NCBI GenBank assembly: GCA_001796995.1
Contig: MGOB01000051.1
Span: forward strand, 56,379 to 71,691
Direction of reading: 5' to 3'
DNA from: Chloroflexi bacterium RBG_16_68_14
Lineage (GTDB): Bacteria; Chloroflexota; Dehalococcoidia; DSTF01; RBG-16-68-14
Length of the DNA: 15,313 nt
The notes below the pieces were generated by a model, which did not search any database, was not told the origin of the DNA, and saw nothing but the letters and a program-made list of their open reading frames with translations. The position numbers were made by a program, and so were the translations under genes. Below are positions 1 to 7,570 of this stretch, piece after piece. The first letter of the stretch is position 1; every line of letters begins with the position of its first letter.

Positions 1-1
1 C

Positions 2-1036
2 AACGAGGCCCAGGCGACCACCAGCATCACGCCGCCATACACGCCGACCTCCACGTCAACCCCGACGTCGACGGCCACGCCCATCCCGGGTGACTTCGCC
101 ATTAGCAAGACGGACAGCGTCGACCCGGTGGTCAGCGGCGAAGCGCTTACCTATACGATTGTGGTGACCAACGTTGGGGGGTTCCCCGCCGGCGGGCAAC
201 GAGACCCGATTACCGGAATAGTGATCCCCGTGGAGGTGATCGACCAGCTACCTGCGGGCTTCACCATCTCGGGCTTCTCGGCGACCTTCGGCGGGACCTG
301 CTTCGTCGTGGGCGGAAGCGAAGTGCACTGCGACTTCGTGAGAGCGTTCGACCCGGGAGACATCGCCACCGTCACCATCACCGGCACCATGACCAGGGCG
401 ACGGCGACCACCGTGGAGAACGTGGCCCTGGTTGACCTCCCCATCAGCGATATCCCGGAGCTCGTTGAAGTCGCGAACAACGTCGACACGGAGAGGACCA
501 GCGTGATCCTGCCCACCCCAACGCCTACTTTCACCGCTACTCTCACCCCCACACCGACCGACACGCCCACGCCCACGGAAACCCCCACCATCACGCTCAC
601 CCCCACCATCACGAACACGCCGACGGTCACCCTCACGCCCCTGCCCGATGCGGACGCCGATGGCCTGCCGGACAGTCAGGAAGCCATCCTAGGCACCGAT
701 CCCAATAACCCGGACACCGATGGTGACAGCTGCGCCGACGGCGAGGAGGTGGGCCCGGACGAGAAGCTGGGCGGCCTACGCGACCCCCTCAACCCCTGGG
801 ACTTCTTCGACACCAACGGGGACAAGAAAATCGACGCGCCTAACGATATCCTCCAGGTCATGCTGAGGTACCGACTGCGGACAGGTGATCCAGGCTATGC
901 CTCAACCTACGACCGTGGCCCGGTGGTCGGATCGTATCCTTGGAGCCGAAGCGGGCCGGACGGCAGGATAGACGCGCCGAACGACATCCTGTCGGTCAAG
1001 TACCAGTACCAGCACAGCTGCGCGGCCCCGCCCTAA
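2..1036 (+). CDS. Secreted DUF11-domain protein with Thr/Pro linkers and dockerin-like C-terminus (5' truncated)
   Basis: The frame is open to the left edge, so this is the C-terminal part (about 344 codons) of a larger protein. It starts with a Thr/Pro/Ser-rich linker. A DUF11-type beta-sandwich follows (about bases 98-500; motifs ISKTDSVDPV and LTYTIVVTNVG), a repeat common in surface proteins. Next comes a second linker of TPT repeats (about 511-640), then a thrombospondin type-3-like calcium-binding segment (DADADGLPDSQE, DTDGDSCADGEE). The end carries two dockerin/EF-hand-like loops, DTNGDKKIDAPNDIL and GPDGRIDAPNDIL, followed by a final Cys. The second loop lacks the acidic residues at positions 1 and 3, so it is a weaker calcium site. 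No LPXTG signal or C-terminal membrane helix is present. I infer an extracellular structural or adhesive protein; its N-terminal domains and its partner are outside the window. An internal GTG at 128 is not the true start. Confidence 0.85.
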   Translation, partial: NEAQATTSITPPYTPTSTSTPTSTATPIPGDFAISKTDSVDPVVSGEALTYTIVVTNVGGFPAGGQRDPITGIVIPVEVIDQLPAGFTISGFSATFGGTCFVVGGSEVHCDFVRAFDPGDIATVTITGTMTRATATTVENVALVDLPISDIPELVEVANNVDTERTSVILPTPTPTFTATLTPTPTDTPTPTETPTITLTPTITNTPTVTLTPLPDADADGLPDSQEAILGTDPNNPDTDGDSCADGEEVGPDEKLGGLRDPLNPWDFFDTNGDKKIDAPNDILQVMLRYRLRTGDPGYASTYDRGPVVGSYPWSRSGPDGRIDAPNDILSVKYQYQHSCAAPP

Positions 1037-1111
1037 GCCGACAGAGTCCTCGCGGCACGCGGAGACCTCCACGTGGGAGGCCGAGAGAAGCTGCAGCTCG
1101 GAGCTAGAACC

Positions 1112-1456
1112 TCAGGGCTCGAAGACCAATTGATCGCCCGGCGCGGTGCCGGTGTTGGCGATGGTGCCGCTGGGCAGTTCGATGACGGCGCAGACGCCTC
1201 GGAGCACGCCGCTCACCCGGAACGGCTTGAGGTCCGGGACGACCTTGAGCACCTGGCGGGAGCGGTCGACGTACACGACGTCGATGGGAAACCGCATGAA
1301 GACGGTGTGGACGGAGTTGCACGGGTCCAGCACCAGCGCCTCGCCCGGCTGGAGAGAAGCACGTCCCAGCAGGCCGACCAGGCGAGACCAGAACCCGCGG
1401 GCGGGGCGGGCGTCGCTGGCCAGTTGGGTGCTGCGGGTGCTGTTCCGGATGCGCAC
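1112..1456 (-). CDS. DUF192 family protein
   Basis: A 114-residue protein that matches DUF192 along most of its length: GLLGRASLQPGEALVL, then the hallmark PCNSVHTVFMRFPIDVVYVD, then VLKVVPDLKPFR and the C-terminal IELPSGTIANTGTAPGDQL. DUF192 is a small beta-rich domain of unknown biochemical function, often exported, but this copy shows no clear signal peptide. The GTG start lies 10 bases after the tadC stop, so it is very probably the last gene of the Tad operon. No good Shine-Dalgarno is visible, so translation may be coupled to tadC, or the true start may lie inside tadC. The family call is strong; a role in pilus biogenesis is inferred from position only. Confidence 0.85.
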   Translation of the reverse strand: MRIRNSTRSTQLASDARPARGFWSRLVGLLGRASLQPGEALVLDPCNSVHTVFMRFPIDVVYVDRSRQVLKVVPDLKPFRVSGVLRGVCAVIELPSGTIANTGTAPGDQLVFEP

Positions 1457-1466
1457 GGGGGGACCG

Positions 1467-2378
1467 TTACTTGAGGCCAGGGAAATCCCTCATGATCGTG
1501 ATCACCGCCGGGCCCAGGATCACGATGAACAGGGTGGGGAAGATGCACAGGACCAGGGGGAAGATCATCTTGACGGGCGCCCTATAAGCCTGCGCCTCCG
1601 CCCGCTGCCGCCGCCGCACCCGGAGCTGCTCCGACTGGACGCGAAGCACCGCGCCTACGCTGGAGCCCATCTGCTCCGCCTGGATCACCGCGTTCACGAA
1701 GGTCACCAAGTCGGGCACGCCCGTCCTTTCTCCCAGCTCGCGTAGCGCATCCCGCCGCATCTTACCAAGGGCGATCTCCCGCAGGGTACGCGAGAGCTCC
1801 TCGGCGAAGGGGCCCTCCACCTTCTCGGCAACGCGGGCGAGGGAGGCGTCCAGCCCTAGGCCCGCTTCGACGCAGGTAGTGATCAGGTCGAAGGAGTCCG
1901 GCAGGCTCTTGATGATCTGCGCTTGACGCTGGGTCACACGCTGCCGGAGCCACATGCTGGGAAACAGGAAGCCCACTGCCACCAACCCCAGGAGGACAAG
2001 CAACATGGCAGGACTCAGCGTAAGCCTGCCCCCCGCAATGAGCAGGAGCGGGAGGAACAGGAAGGTGCCGGTGGTCACCAGCTGAAAAGTGAGGAAGGCG
2101 TTCAGCGTCATCGGCTCTCCGGCCAGCACCAGGCGCACCCGAATGCGATCGAGCATTGCGGTGGGCATGAGCCATCTCGCGAGCTGCGCCGGCACCTGCG
2201 CCACGGGGAGCAGCATCCTGTCCGCCAGCGATAGCCGTTGTTCTTCCTGAGCTTCGACTCTCGATCGCCCCCGCAAGGCCTCCAGCCGCGTGCGCATCCT
2301 GGTATCCGTCCCTGTTAGCGCCAGCAGGAAGAACAGGATGGTGGCGAAGACGGCGACCGCGGCAAGGAACGGTATCAT
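1467..2378 (-). CDS. tadC: Tad pilus inner-membrane platform protein TadC (T2SF domain)
   Basis: A 303-residue membrane protein of the type II secretion F (T2SF) family. An N-terminal helix (about residues 3-23) is followed by two central helices (about 95-145), a cytoplasmic T2SF helical domain (FDLITTCVEAGLGLDASLAR to about 260) and C-terminal helices (VKMIFPLVLCIFPTLFIVI). With TadB it forms the platform that couples the TadA ATPase to extrusion of Flp pilin. The ATG lies two bases after the tadB stop and has a GAGG Shine-Dalgarno inside the end of tadB, so the two are translationally linked. Length and topology are normal for TadC. The call over TadB rests on gene order: it is the second of two adjacent T2SF genes, as in other tad loci. 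Confidence 0.92.
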   Translation of the reverse strand: MIPFLAAVAVFATILFFLLALTGTDTRMRTRLEALRGRSRVEAQEEQRLSLADRMLLPVAQVPAQLARWLMPTAMLDRIRVRLVLAGEPMTLNAFLTFQLVTTGTFLFLPLLLIAGGRLTLSPAMLLVLLGLVAVGFLFPSMWLRQRVTQRQAQIIKSLPDSFDLITTCVEAGLGLDASLARVAEKVEGPFAEELSRTLREIALGKMRRDALRELGERTGVPDLVTFVNAVIQAEQMGSSVGAVLRVQSEQLRVRRRQRAEAQAYRAPVKMIFPLVLCIFPTLFIVILGPAVITIMRDFPGLK

Positions 2379-2380
2379 CC

Positions 2381-3349
2381 CTAGACCTCAATATCGAGAA
2401 TGCGCCGGATGATGAAAATACCCACCGCCTCCAGGAGGGCGGCCACGCCCAGCAGCACCTGCCCGATCGTCTCCTTGAAGAGCAGCATGATGTAGTCCGG
2501 GCTGACCAGCAGGAACATAGCGCCTACCCCCACCGGCAACAGGCCGATCACGACGCCGGTGAGACTCTGTTGCGCCGTGAGGGTGCTGATCTCGCCGCGG
2601 ATGCGCGTTCGCTCCCGCATCGTCTCGGTAACGGTCCCCAGGATCTCCGCCAGGTTGCCACCCGCTGACCGCTGCACCAGGACAGCCGTTACCACCAGAT
2701 CCAGGTCGTAGTTGCCGTTGCGCTCGCTCAGGGCCAGGAAGGCCTCCTCCATGCTCGAACCCACGTTAGTCTCATGTACCACCTGCGCCAGCTCCGTCGC
2801 AATAGGGTGTTCAAGCTGATCGGCCGCCATGGAAAGGCTCTGCATCAGCCCGAAGCCCGCCTTGAGAGAGTTGGCGACGTAGGTAAGGGCGTCCGGAAGC
2901 TGCTCCTCCAGCTTCTTCTGGCGCGACGCCCGCCGCCGGCCCAGCCAGATCTGTGGTAGCTGAAAGCCCACCAGCGCCGCTGCCATTGCGCCCAGCATGC
3001 CCAGCACGCCGTCGAGGAACAGATACGGGAGCGCAAGGCCCAGTCCGGCCAGCGCGACCCGCATGGCGACGAGGTCGATGGGCTGCAACTGGCTATCGGC
3101 CAGGCGCAGCTCTCGCTCCATCCGTTGGAGCCAGGCGCCGGAGATGATGGACTGGTAGGCGCCCAGGGGGCTGCGACTCTTCCGCAGGGTAACGACGGAG
3201 GCACCCTGCACCACCGAGGTGCCACCCAGCGCCCCCTCCAGCCGGCCCCGGATCTGGGAGCTGGCGGCGGCCCCCGAGAAGAAGGCCAGCGCAAAGGCCA
3301 TGACCGTGACCATAAGCGAACCGGCGGCGCCCAACGCCAGCAGATCCAT
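2381..3349 (-). CDS. tadB: Tad pilus inner-membrane platform protein TadB (T2SF domain)
   Basis: A 322-residue T2SF membrane protein. It has an N-terminal helix (LALGAAGSLMVTVMAFALAF), a central helical pair (VALAGLGLALPYLFLDGVLG onward), a cytoplasmic T2SF domain (LPDALTYVANSLKAGFGLMQ, then the NYDLDLVVTAVLVQRSAGGN region) and two C-terminal helices. It is the partner of TadC in the pilus platform. I chose the ATG at 3349 because GGGAG sits 7 bases upstream. The GTG at 3355 overlaps the tadA stop and has no room for a ribosome binding site. The gene follows tadA with essentially no gap and precedes tadC by two bases, which indicates an operon. Confidence 0.92.
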   Translation of the reverse strand: MDLLALGAAGSLMVTVMAFALAFFSGAAASSQIRGRLEGALGGTSVVQGASVVTLRKSRSPLGAYQSIISGAWLQRMERELRLADSQLQPIDLVAMRVALAGLGLALPYLFLDGVLGMLGAMAAALVGFQLPQIWLGRRRASRQKKLEEQLPDALTYVANSLKAGFGLMQSLSMAADQLEHPIATELAQVVHETNVGSSMEEAFLALSERNGNYDLDLVVTAVLVQRSAGGNLAEILGTVTETMRERTRIRGEISTLTAQQSLTGVVIGLLPVGVGAMFLLVSPDYIMLLFKETIGQVLLGVAALLEAVGIFIIRRILDIEV

Positions 3350-3351
3350 CG

Positions 3352-4701
3352 TCACACTCCCACCGGCATGAAGAGATCTGGCGGCAGATGGATGCCGGCG
3401 ACCTCAAACTTCTCGGTGAACCTGGGCCGGATGCCGGTGCCCCGGAACTCGCCTACCACCCGGCCGTCACTATCGATGCCCCGCTGCTCAAAGCGGAAGA
3501 GGTCCTGCATCGACACGATGTCACCCTCCATGCCGGTGATCTCCGAGACGCGGGTAATCTTGCGGCTCCCGTCCGGCAGGCGGGCGATCTGCACGATCAC
3601 GTGAATGGCGGAGGTCATCTGCTCCCGGATGGCCCGCACCGGCAGGTCCAACCCGGCCATCAGGATCATGTTCTCGATGCGGGCCAGGGCGTCACGGGGT
3701 GAGTTGGCGTGCACCGTGCCCAGCGAGCCCTCGTGGCCGGTGTTCATCGCCTGCATCATGTCAAATGCCTCCGGCCCGCGCACCTCGCCCACGATGATGC
3801 GGTCGGGCCGCATGCGCAGGGCGTTGCGCACCAGGTCCCGCTGGGTGACCTCACCCTTCCCCTCCAGGCTTGGCGGGCGGGCCTCCAGGCTCACCACATG
3901 GCCCTGCTGGAGCATCAGCTCGGTGGGGTCCTCAATGGTGACGATCCGCTCCGTATCGGGGATGAAGGAGGAGAGGGCGTTGAGCAGCGTCGTCTTGCCG
4001 GTGCCCGTCCCACCGGAGACGATGATGTTGAGGCGCACCTGAACGCAGGCGCGGAAGAACTCCGCCAGCTCCCGCGTCATCGAGCCCACCATGATCAGGT
4101 CCTCAATGGTCATCTTGTCCGCCTGGAACTTCCGGATGGTAATTGTGGGGCTCTTCGGGGCGACGGGCGGGATGATGACGTTGACGCGGGAGCCATCCGG
4201 CAGCCGGGCGTCCACCATGGGAGAGGACTCGTCGACCCGGCGGCCCAGCGGCGCCACGATGCGCTCCACGATGCGCATGATGTGCGCGTGATCGCGGAAG
4301 CGAATAGAGCTCAGATACAGCCGCCCTTCTCGCTCATAGAAGACCTGATCGGGCGCGTTCACCATGATCTCGGAGATGGAGGGGTCACCGATGAGTGGCT
4401 CGATGGGGCCCAACCCCAGCACCTCATCCGTCACCGCGCTGACCAGCTCGTCGCGGATGGCGCCGACGATGCCCGGCATCTCCTGGGCGATGAGGGAGCG
4501 GGCGGCGACCACGACCGCCTCCCGCGCCCGCTCCGGCTCCAGGCCCCGCAGCTTGGTGGGGTCCAGCTCCTCAATCAGCCGCTGGTGGAGGGTGAACTTG
4601 AGCTCGTCGATGGCCTGGGCGCTCTGGCCCCGCCGCAGAGACGGCCGGTCCGGCGTTTGCGCATCGGCGGAGGATCGGAATTGCCAGGAAAACTGACTCA
4701 T
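3352..4701 (-). CDS. tadA: Tad pilus assembly ATPase TadA/CpaF
   Basis: A 449-residue secretion ATPase of the VirB11/GspE-like CpaF branch that powers Flp pilus assembly at the cytoplasmic face. All expected motifs are present: Walker A GGTGTGKTT (residues 230-238), Asp box TIEDPTEL (255-262), Walker B RIIVGEVRG (301-309) and His box GTVHANSP (328-335). The N-terminal domain carries LGLGPIEPLIGDPSISEIMV, typical of CpaF. The length is normal. The ATG has GGAG about 10 bases upstream, and the gene starts 30 bases after tadZ. The platform genes tadB and tadC follow directly, the standard partnership. Confidence 0.96.
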   Translation of the reverse strand: MSQFSWQFRSSADAQTPDRPSLRRGQSAQAIDELKFTLHQRLIEELDPTKLRGLEPERAREAVVVAARSLIAQEMPGIVGAIRDELVSAVTDEVLGLGPIEPLIGDPSISEIMVNAPDQVFYEREGRLYLSSIRFRDHAHIMRIVERIVAPLGRRVDESSPMVDARLPDGSRVNVIIPPVAPKSPTITIRKFQADKMTIEDLIMVGSMTRELAEFFRACVQVRLNIIVSGGTGTGKTTLLNALSSFIPDTERIVTIEDPTELMLQQGHVVSLEARPPSLEGKGEVTQRDLVRNALRMRPDRIIVGEVRGPEAFDMMQAMNTGHEGSLGTVHANSPRDALARIENMILMAGLDLPVRAIREQMTSAIHVIVQIARLPDGSRKITRVSEITGMEGDIVSMQDLFRFEQRGIDSDGRVVGEFRGTGIRPRFTEKFEVAGIHLPPDLFMPVGV

Positions 4702-4731
4702 CTAGGCGGTACTCCTCTAGTTCTTTCTGGA

Positions 4732-5925
4732 TCAGCTCGCTCGCCCAACGAAGCGCTCCAGGAAACCCTTCCGCTCCCTGGGCAGCCCAGCCAGCGCGCA
4801 GGCCATGTCGGTGACGGCGCGCGAGACGCGAGCGTACGGCTTGGCCACCACGATGGGGACGCCCAACTGGTTGGCGCTTGCCACGTTGTAATCGTGGGGG
4901 ATGCGCCAGGTCACCGTGTACTCCAAGACCCGTTCCACGTCCTCCTCGCGCAAGCTGTTGGACGACGTCGAATGGTTGACGATGAGCTTCACCTTCTCCT
5001 CTGGCACGTCCGCGGTCCGCAGCATCTCCAGCGCCAGCGCCGTGTCCTTGATGCTGGTGATGTCCATGCTGGTGACCAGCAGGATGATGTCGCTCAGCTC
5101 CAGCGTGGTGGCGATGATCTCGTTGAAGGTGCCCGGCGTGTCGATGACGACGTAGTCGTGGCCCTGCGCCAGCAGGTCCACGATCTTCTCGATGTGCTGG
5201 GGCGTCAGGTCCCGCCACTCCGTGGGATGGAGCGGCGCCGGCAGGATGCTGATGCCCGTGTGGTGGCGCACCAGGCTGTCCTTGATCGACTCCCGGTTCA
5301 GCTCATCGATGCGCCGGGCCACGTCGGCGATGCTCCGCTCCACTGCGATGTCCATCATGATGGCTACGTCGCCAAAGCGGGTGTCCATGTCCACCAGCGC
5401 CACGTTGGCGTTGGTGGCCTGCACCATGGCGGTGGCGAGGTTGGTGGCGATGGTGGTCTTGCCGATGCCGCCCTTAGCCCCGAAGACGGTGACCACCGTC
5501 CCGCGGGCCACCGGCTCGTTCGCCTCGCCTTCCAGTTGAAGGCGCCGCCGTTCCTCCTGCTCCAGGATGCCGTAGATGGCGCGGGTCACGTCCTCCGGCT
5601 TGAGCGGCTTGATAAGGTAGTCGCGGGCGCCGGCCACCATGGCGCGTCGCACGGACCCGGCGTCGGCCAGGGAGGAGTAGGCGATGACGGCCGCCTTGGG
5701 GGCGATTCCTTCCAGCATCTGGATGGTCCGGATCGCCCGGACCACCGGCTCCTCCATGCTCACCAGGAAGATGTCCGGGGGGTGCTCCCTCGCGACGGTG
5801 ACCGCCTCGATGCCATAGTCGGCCTCGCCCACCACCGTGAGCTGGCTCGACGTGAGCACGTGCTTCGCGTCCGACCGGGCGTCCGGATCGGGATCGACGA
5901 TGATGATCTCAGGGTTGCGCGGCAC
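4732..5925 (-). CDS. tadZ: Tad pilus localisation ATPase TadZ/CpaE (pseudo-receiver plus ParA/MinD-like domain)
   Basis: A 397-residue two-domain protein. Residues 5-125 form a response-regulator-like domain that retains the acidic pair (D11, D13) and the conserved Lys (K106 in KPLKP). The phospho-acceptor position holds Ser (S56 in FLVSMEEP), so it is probably not phosphorylated, as is typical of TadZ/CpaE. Residues 143-390 are a MinD/ParA-type P-loop ATPase with deviant Walker A KGGIGKTT (151-158), the VALVDMDTRFGD switch and a Walker B-like DYVVIDTPG. In other bacteria this protein positions the Tad machine, often at a pole. The GTG start has AGG five bases upstream. It lies between cpaB (45-base gap) and tadA (30-base gap). 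Confidence 0.93.
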   Translation of the reverse strand: MPRNPEIIIVDPDPDARSDAKHVLTSSQLTVVGEADYGIEAVTVAREHPPDIFLVSMEEPVVRAIRTIQMLEGIAPKAAVIAYSSLADAGSVRRAMVAGARDYLIKPLKPEDVTRAIYGILEQEERRRLQLEGEANEPVARGTVVTVFGAKGGIGKTTIATNLATAMVQATNANVALVDMDTRFGDVAIMMDIAVERSIADVARRIDELNRESIKDSLVRHHTGISILPAPLHPTEWRDLTPQHIEKIVDLLAQGHDYVVIDTPGTFNEIIATTLELSDIILLVTSMDITSIKDTALALEMLRTADVPEEKVKLIVNHSTSSNSLREEDVERVLEYTVTWRIPHDYNVASANQLGVPIVVAKPYARVSRAVTDMACALAGLPRERKGFLERFVGRAS

Positions 5926-5970
5926 CGTGACCTGCCTCTCTCGAGCTCGCCGCTACTGCGGCGCTGTTTC

Positions 5971-6804
5971 CTATGCCTCCTCCGCGTTGATCACGCAGAT
6001 TTCGACAGGCAGCCCGGAAGGGCCGGAATCGCCAAATGCTCGCACGGCGAGCCGCAGCGTGCCCAACTGGTCGCCGCAGAACAGGTTAGATGCCTGCTCA
6101 GGCGTCAGCATCAGCGTGACGGTCATCGCTTCCGGATTCGGCTCCGCCTCGGCGCCGCGGACGCGCTGGTCGCCCTCTGATCCCGCGCTAGACGCTTCCT
6201 CTCCCTCGCGCAGCCCAGGGGCGCTGGGCGGTAGCTCCACCAGCGTCTGCTCCACCGCGATGACCTCGACGTTCTCGGCCAGCAGGAAGGCGCCCGGATG
6301 GCTCTGACCGACCAGCTTGTCTGGCACGGCGAACACGTCCACATAATCGCCCGGCAGCACCAGGCCGCCCGCGCCGACGACAGCGTCCACGGTGATGGCC
6401 ATGCCCCGCTTCCCCTCCTCCAAGATGTTGCTCAGCACATCGTTGCTGACGGCCTCTACCCCGCTCACAAACTTGGACGCCAGCATCTGCTCGTTGATGG
6501 CGATGGGGAAGCGGGCCACCTTCCCGACCGCCTCGTCCAGGCTGGTCAGCGCCCCGTCACCCACCGCCGACTGGGGGACTTGCCGGACCTCCAGCATGCC
6601 CGCCGTGATGGTGGTGCCTGCCGGGATGGCGGCTTTCGCTACCACCACCGGCACGTCCGCGGCGGAGGCGGTCCCCCCGCCGGAGTCGGAACGGGAGATG
6701 GCGGCATACACGAGAACCGCGCTAAGGATGGCCAGGATGAGGGCCAGGAAGAGAAAGCGGCGGTTTACGTGACTGGCAGCGATGCTTGTCATTGGTTGAG
6801 CCAT
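5971..6804 (-). CDS. cpaB: Flp pilus assembly protein CpaB/RcpC (SAF domain)
   Basis: A 277-residue protein with a short cytoplasmic N-terminus, a single membrane helix (FLFLALILAILSAVLVYAAI, about residues 17-36), then an external SAF-type domain (VPVVVAKAAIPAGTTITAGM) and a CpaB/RcpC C-terminal domain with VLPGDYVDVFAV. The ATG at 6804 is preferred because GAGGA lies 7 bases upstream. A longer frame to 6879 has no ribosome site and would place charged sequence before the anchor. It is the first gene of the tad block. In diderms CpaB partners the secretin; no secretin is present here, as expected for a monoderm. A disordered stretch at residues 192-226 (Gly/Ser/Glu-rich) interrupts the C-terminal domain. 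Confidence 0.92.
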   Translation of the reverse strand: MAQPMTSIAASHVNRRFLFLALILAILSAVLVYAAISRSDSGGGTASAADVPVVVAKAAIPAGTTITAGMLEVRQVPQSAVGDGALTSLDEAVGKVARFPIAINEQMLASKFVSGVEAVSNDVLSNILEEGKRGMAITVDAVVGAGGLVLPGDYVDVFAVPDKLVGQSHPGAFLLAENVEVIAVEQTLVELPPSAPGLREGEEASSAGSEGDQRVRGAEAEPNPEAMTVTLMLTPEQASNLFCGDQLGTLRLAVRAFGDSGPSGLPVEICVINAEEA

Positions 6805-7044
6805 GGCGACTTCCTCATTATCTCGCGGAATGGCCGTCGCGCCCTGACGGAGCAGAACGGGAGCGGCCCGGGCGGGCATCTATCTTATGTATCGGTTGGT
6901 GGCCGTCGAGGTTTACGTGCCGGTCGCCTTCCAGCGGCCAGATGGGTGATGGCAAGAGGAGCGGCGGCCGTTCCGCCCACGCTAGCTCCCCTCCAACTTG
7001 ATCCTCCCGCATGCTGATGGCGAGCTGGCGGGCGGCTGTCTGAA

Positions 7045-7067
7045 GGGACAGGTTTGAAACCTGCCCC
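7045..7067. repeat. Short palindromic repeat around CAGGTTTGAAACCTG
   Basis: CAGGTTTGAAACCTG (7050-7064) is a perfect inverted repeat with one central base, flanked by near-complementary GGGA and GCCCC. It lies directly beside a second, larger palindrome and outside any gene. It looks like a small dispersed intergenic element rather than a terminator, as no T-run follows on either strand. Confidence 0.55.
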
Positions 7068-7069
7068 TT

Positions 7070-7138
7070 CTCCCTCACCCCCGGCCCCTCTCCCTCGTCA
7101 ACGAGGGAGAGGGGTGGCCGAAGGCCGGGGTGAGGGAG
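7070..7138. repeat. Large imperfect palindrome (REP-like intergenic element)
   Basis: Two nested stems. The inner stem is a perfect 14 bp (CCCCTCTCCCTCGT at 7085-7098 with ACGAGGGAGAGGGG at 7101-7114). The outer stem pairs CTCCCTCACCC-type sequence at 7070-7084 with CCGGGGTGAGGGAG at 7125-7138, with one bulge. A GGCCGAAGGCC mini-hairpin sits on the right arm. The 'CTCCCTCACCCC-GGCCCCTCTCCC' type is a familiar intergenic palindrome in many bacterial genomes. No coding potential. Confidence 0.65.
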
Positions 7139-7198
7139 TGTCAATATCAGCCGCATACTCAGCGCGGAAGAAAGTTGGATAGGCACTAGCTCCCCCAG

Positions 7199-7229
7199 AA
7201 AAAGGGGGCCCCGACCAGTCGGGGCCCCC
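7199..7229 (-). terminator. Strong intrinsic terminator after flp
   Basis: On the minus strand a GC-only 11-bp stem (GGGGGCCCCGA / TCGGGGCCCCC, loop CTGG) at 7229-7204 is followed at once by TTTTT (7203-7199). It lies 24 bases beyond the flp stop. It separates highly expressed pilin message from the assembly operon. Its core is the exact 16-base hairpin CCCCGACCAGTCGGGG that recurs at 8436 and 10919. Confidence 0.88.
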
Positions 7230-7252
7230 ACTCGTCGCTCTCGTCAGGCTCC

Positions 7253-7468
7253 CTAGCAGGACCCGTCGAGACAGTCGACGGCGCCTTCGAAGGCGGTAAT
7301 GATCGCGGTGCGGAAGGCGATGACCGCAGTCACCACCACAGCAATCGCGATGACGGCCATGATCAGGCCGTACTCCGCCAACGTCTGCCCTTCCTCATCC
7401 TTGGCCCGAGCCTGGAGCTCGTGCCAGCCGGTGAGCACGCGCAGGAGCGCTTCGTTCACCAATCTCAT
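7253..7468 (-). CDS. flp: Flp-type class IVb prepilin
   Basis: A 71-residue Flp/Fap pilin precursor, the structural subunit of the Tad pilus. A 27-residue leader rich in charge ends in DEEG. Cleavage after G27 by a prepilin peptidase would leave a 44-residue pilin starting QTLAEYGLI, with the family-defining Glu at +5 and Tyr at +6, followed by the hydrophobic assembly helix (about residues 33-52). The C-terminus DCLDGSC carries two Cys four residues apart, which could form a disulfide loop; Flp pilins usually lack this. The ATG has a strong GGAGGAG site about 10 bases upstream. It is transcribed separately from cpaB by virtue of the terminator downstream. The processing peptidase is not in this window. 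Confidence 0.94.
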   Translation of the reverse strand: MRLVNEALLRVLTGWHELQARAKDEEGQTLAEYGLIMAVIAIAVVVTAVIAFRTAIITAFEGAVDCLDGSC

Positions 7469-7514
7469 CTGTCGCTCTCCTCCCTTACAGGCTCCGGCGC
7501 GGGGCCGGGCGGAT

Positions 7515-7570
7515 CACCTAGGTGCGTTCCGTAATCATCATCGGAAAAAGCACTAGACCCCTGAAGGGGT
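7515..7570 (-). promoter_or_regulatory. Palindromic sites in the flp upstream region
   Basis: Three inverted repeats lie 47-102 bases before the flp start. They are a perfect 10-base palindrome CACCTAGGTG (7515-7524), TTCCG-N10-CGGAA (7527-7546), and a hairpin ACCCCTGAAGGGGT (7557-7570) followed on the minus strand by CTAGTGC and then TTTTT (7549-7545). The last could end the upstream sigma-factor message, though its T-run is set back seven bases. The others could be operators or mRNA leader structures. No convincing -35/-10 pair was found for flp. Confidence 0.4.

Larger units (their letters stand above)
6805..7198. other. Intergenic region between cpaB and the flp terminator
   Basis: No convincing gene is visible in either direction. 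The stretch should hold the promoter of the cpaB-to-DUF192 operon, since a terminator closes flp just upstream. I found only a weak minus-strand candidate: TCGACG at about 6912 and TAAGAT about 16 bases downstream of it. The left part (6840-7000) has no obvious structure. The right part (7045-7138) holds two palindromic repeats listed separately. Confidence 0.5.

Noticed and set aside
511..640. TPT-rich tandem-like stretch that could be taken for a DNA repeat array
   Set aside because: It is a coding low-complexity Thr/Pro linker with irregular units, not a CRISPR array or a regular tandem repeat.
1066..1098. Possible terminator hairpin between the DUF11 gene and DUF192
   Set aside because: Only a 5-bp CCTCC/GGAGG stem and an AGCTGCAGCT palindrome, with no T-run; too weak to call.
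3709..6180. 823-codon open frame on the plus strand, antisense to tadA, tadZ and cpaB
   Set aside because: Its His/Arg/Gly/Asp-rich translation has no domain. It is the mirror of three well-defined pilus genes and arises from high GC and third-position bias.
6818..7231. 137-codon minus-strand frame between cpaB and flp
   Set aside because: It reads straight through two palindromic repeats and the flp terminator and shows no protein family features.
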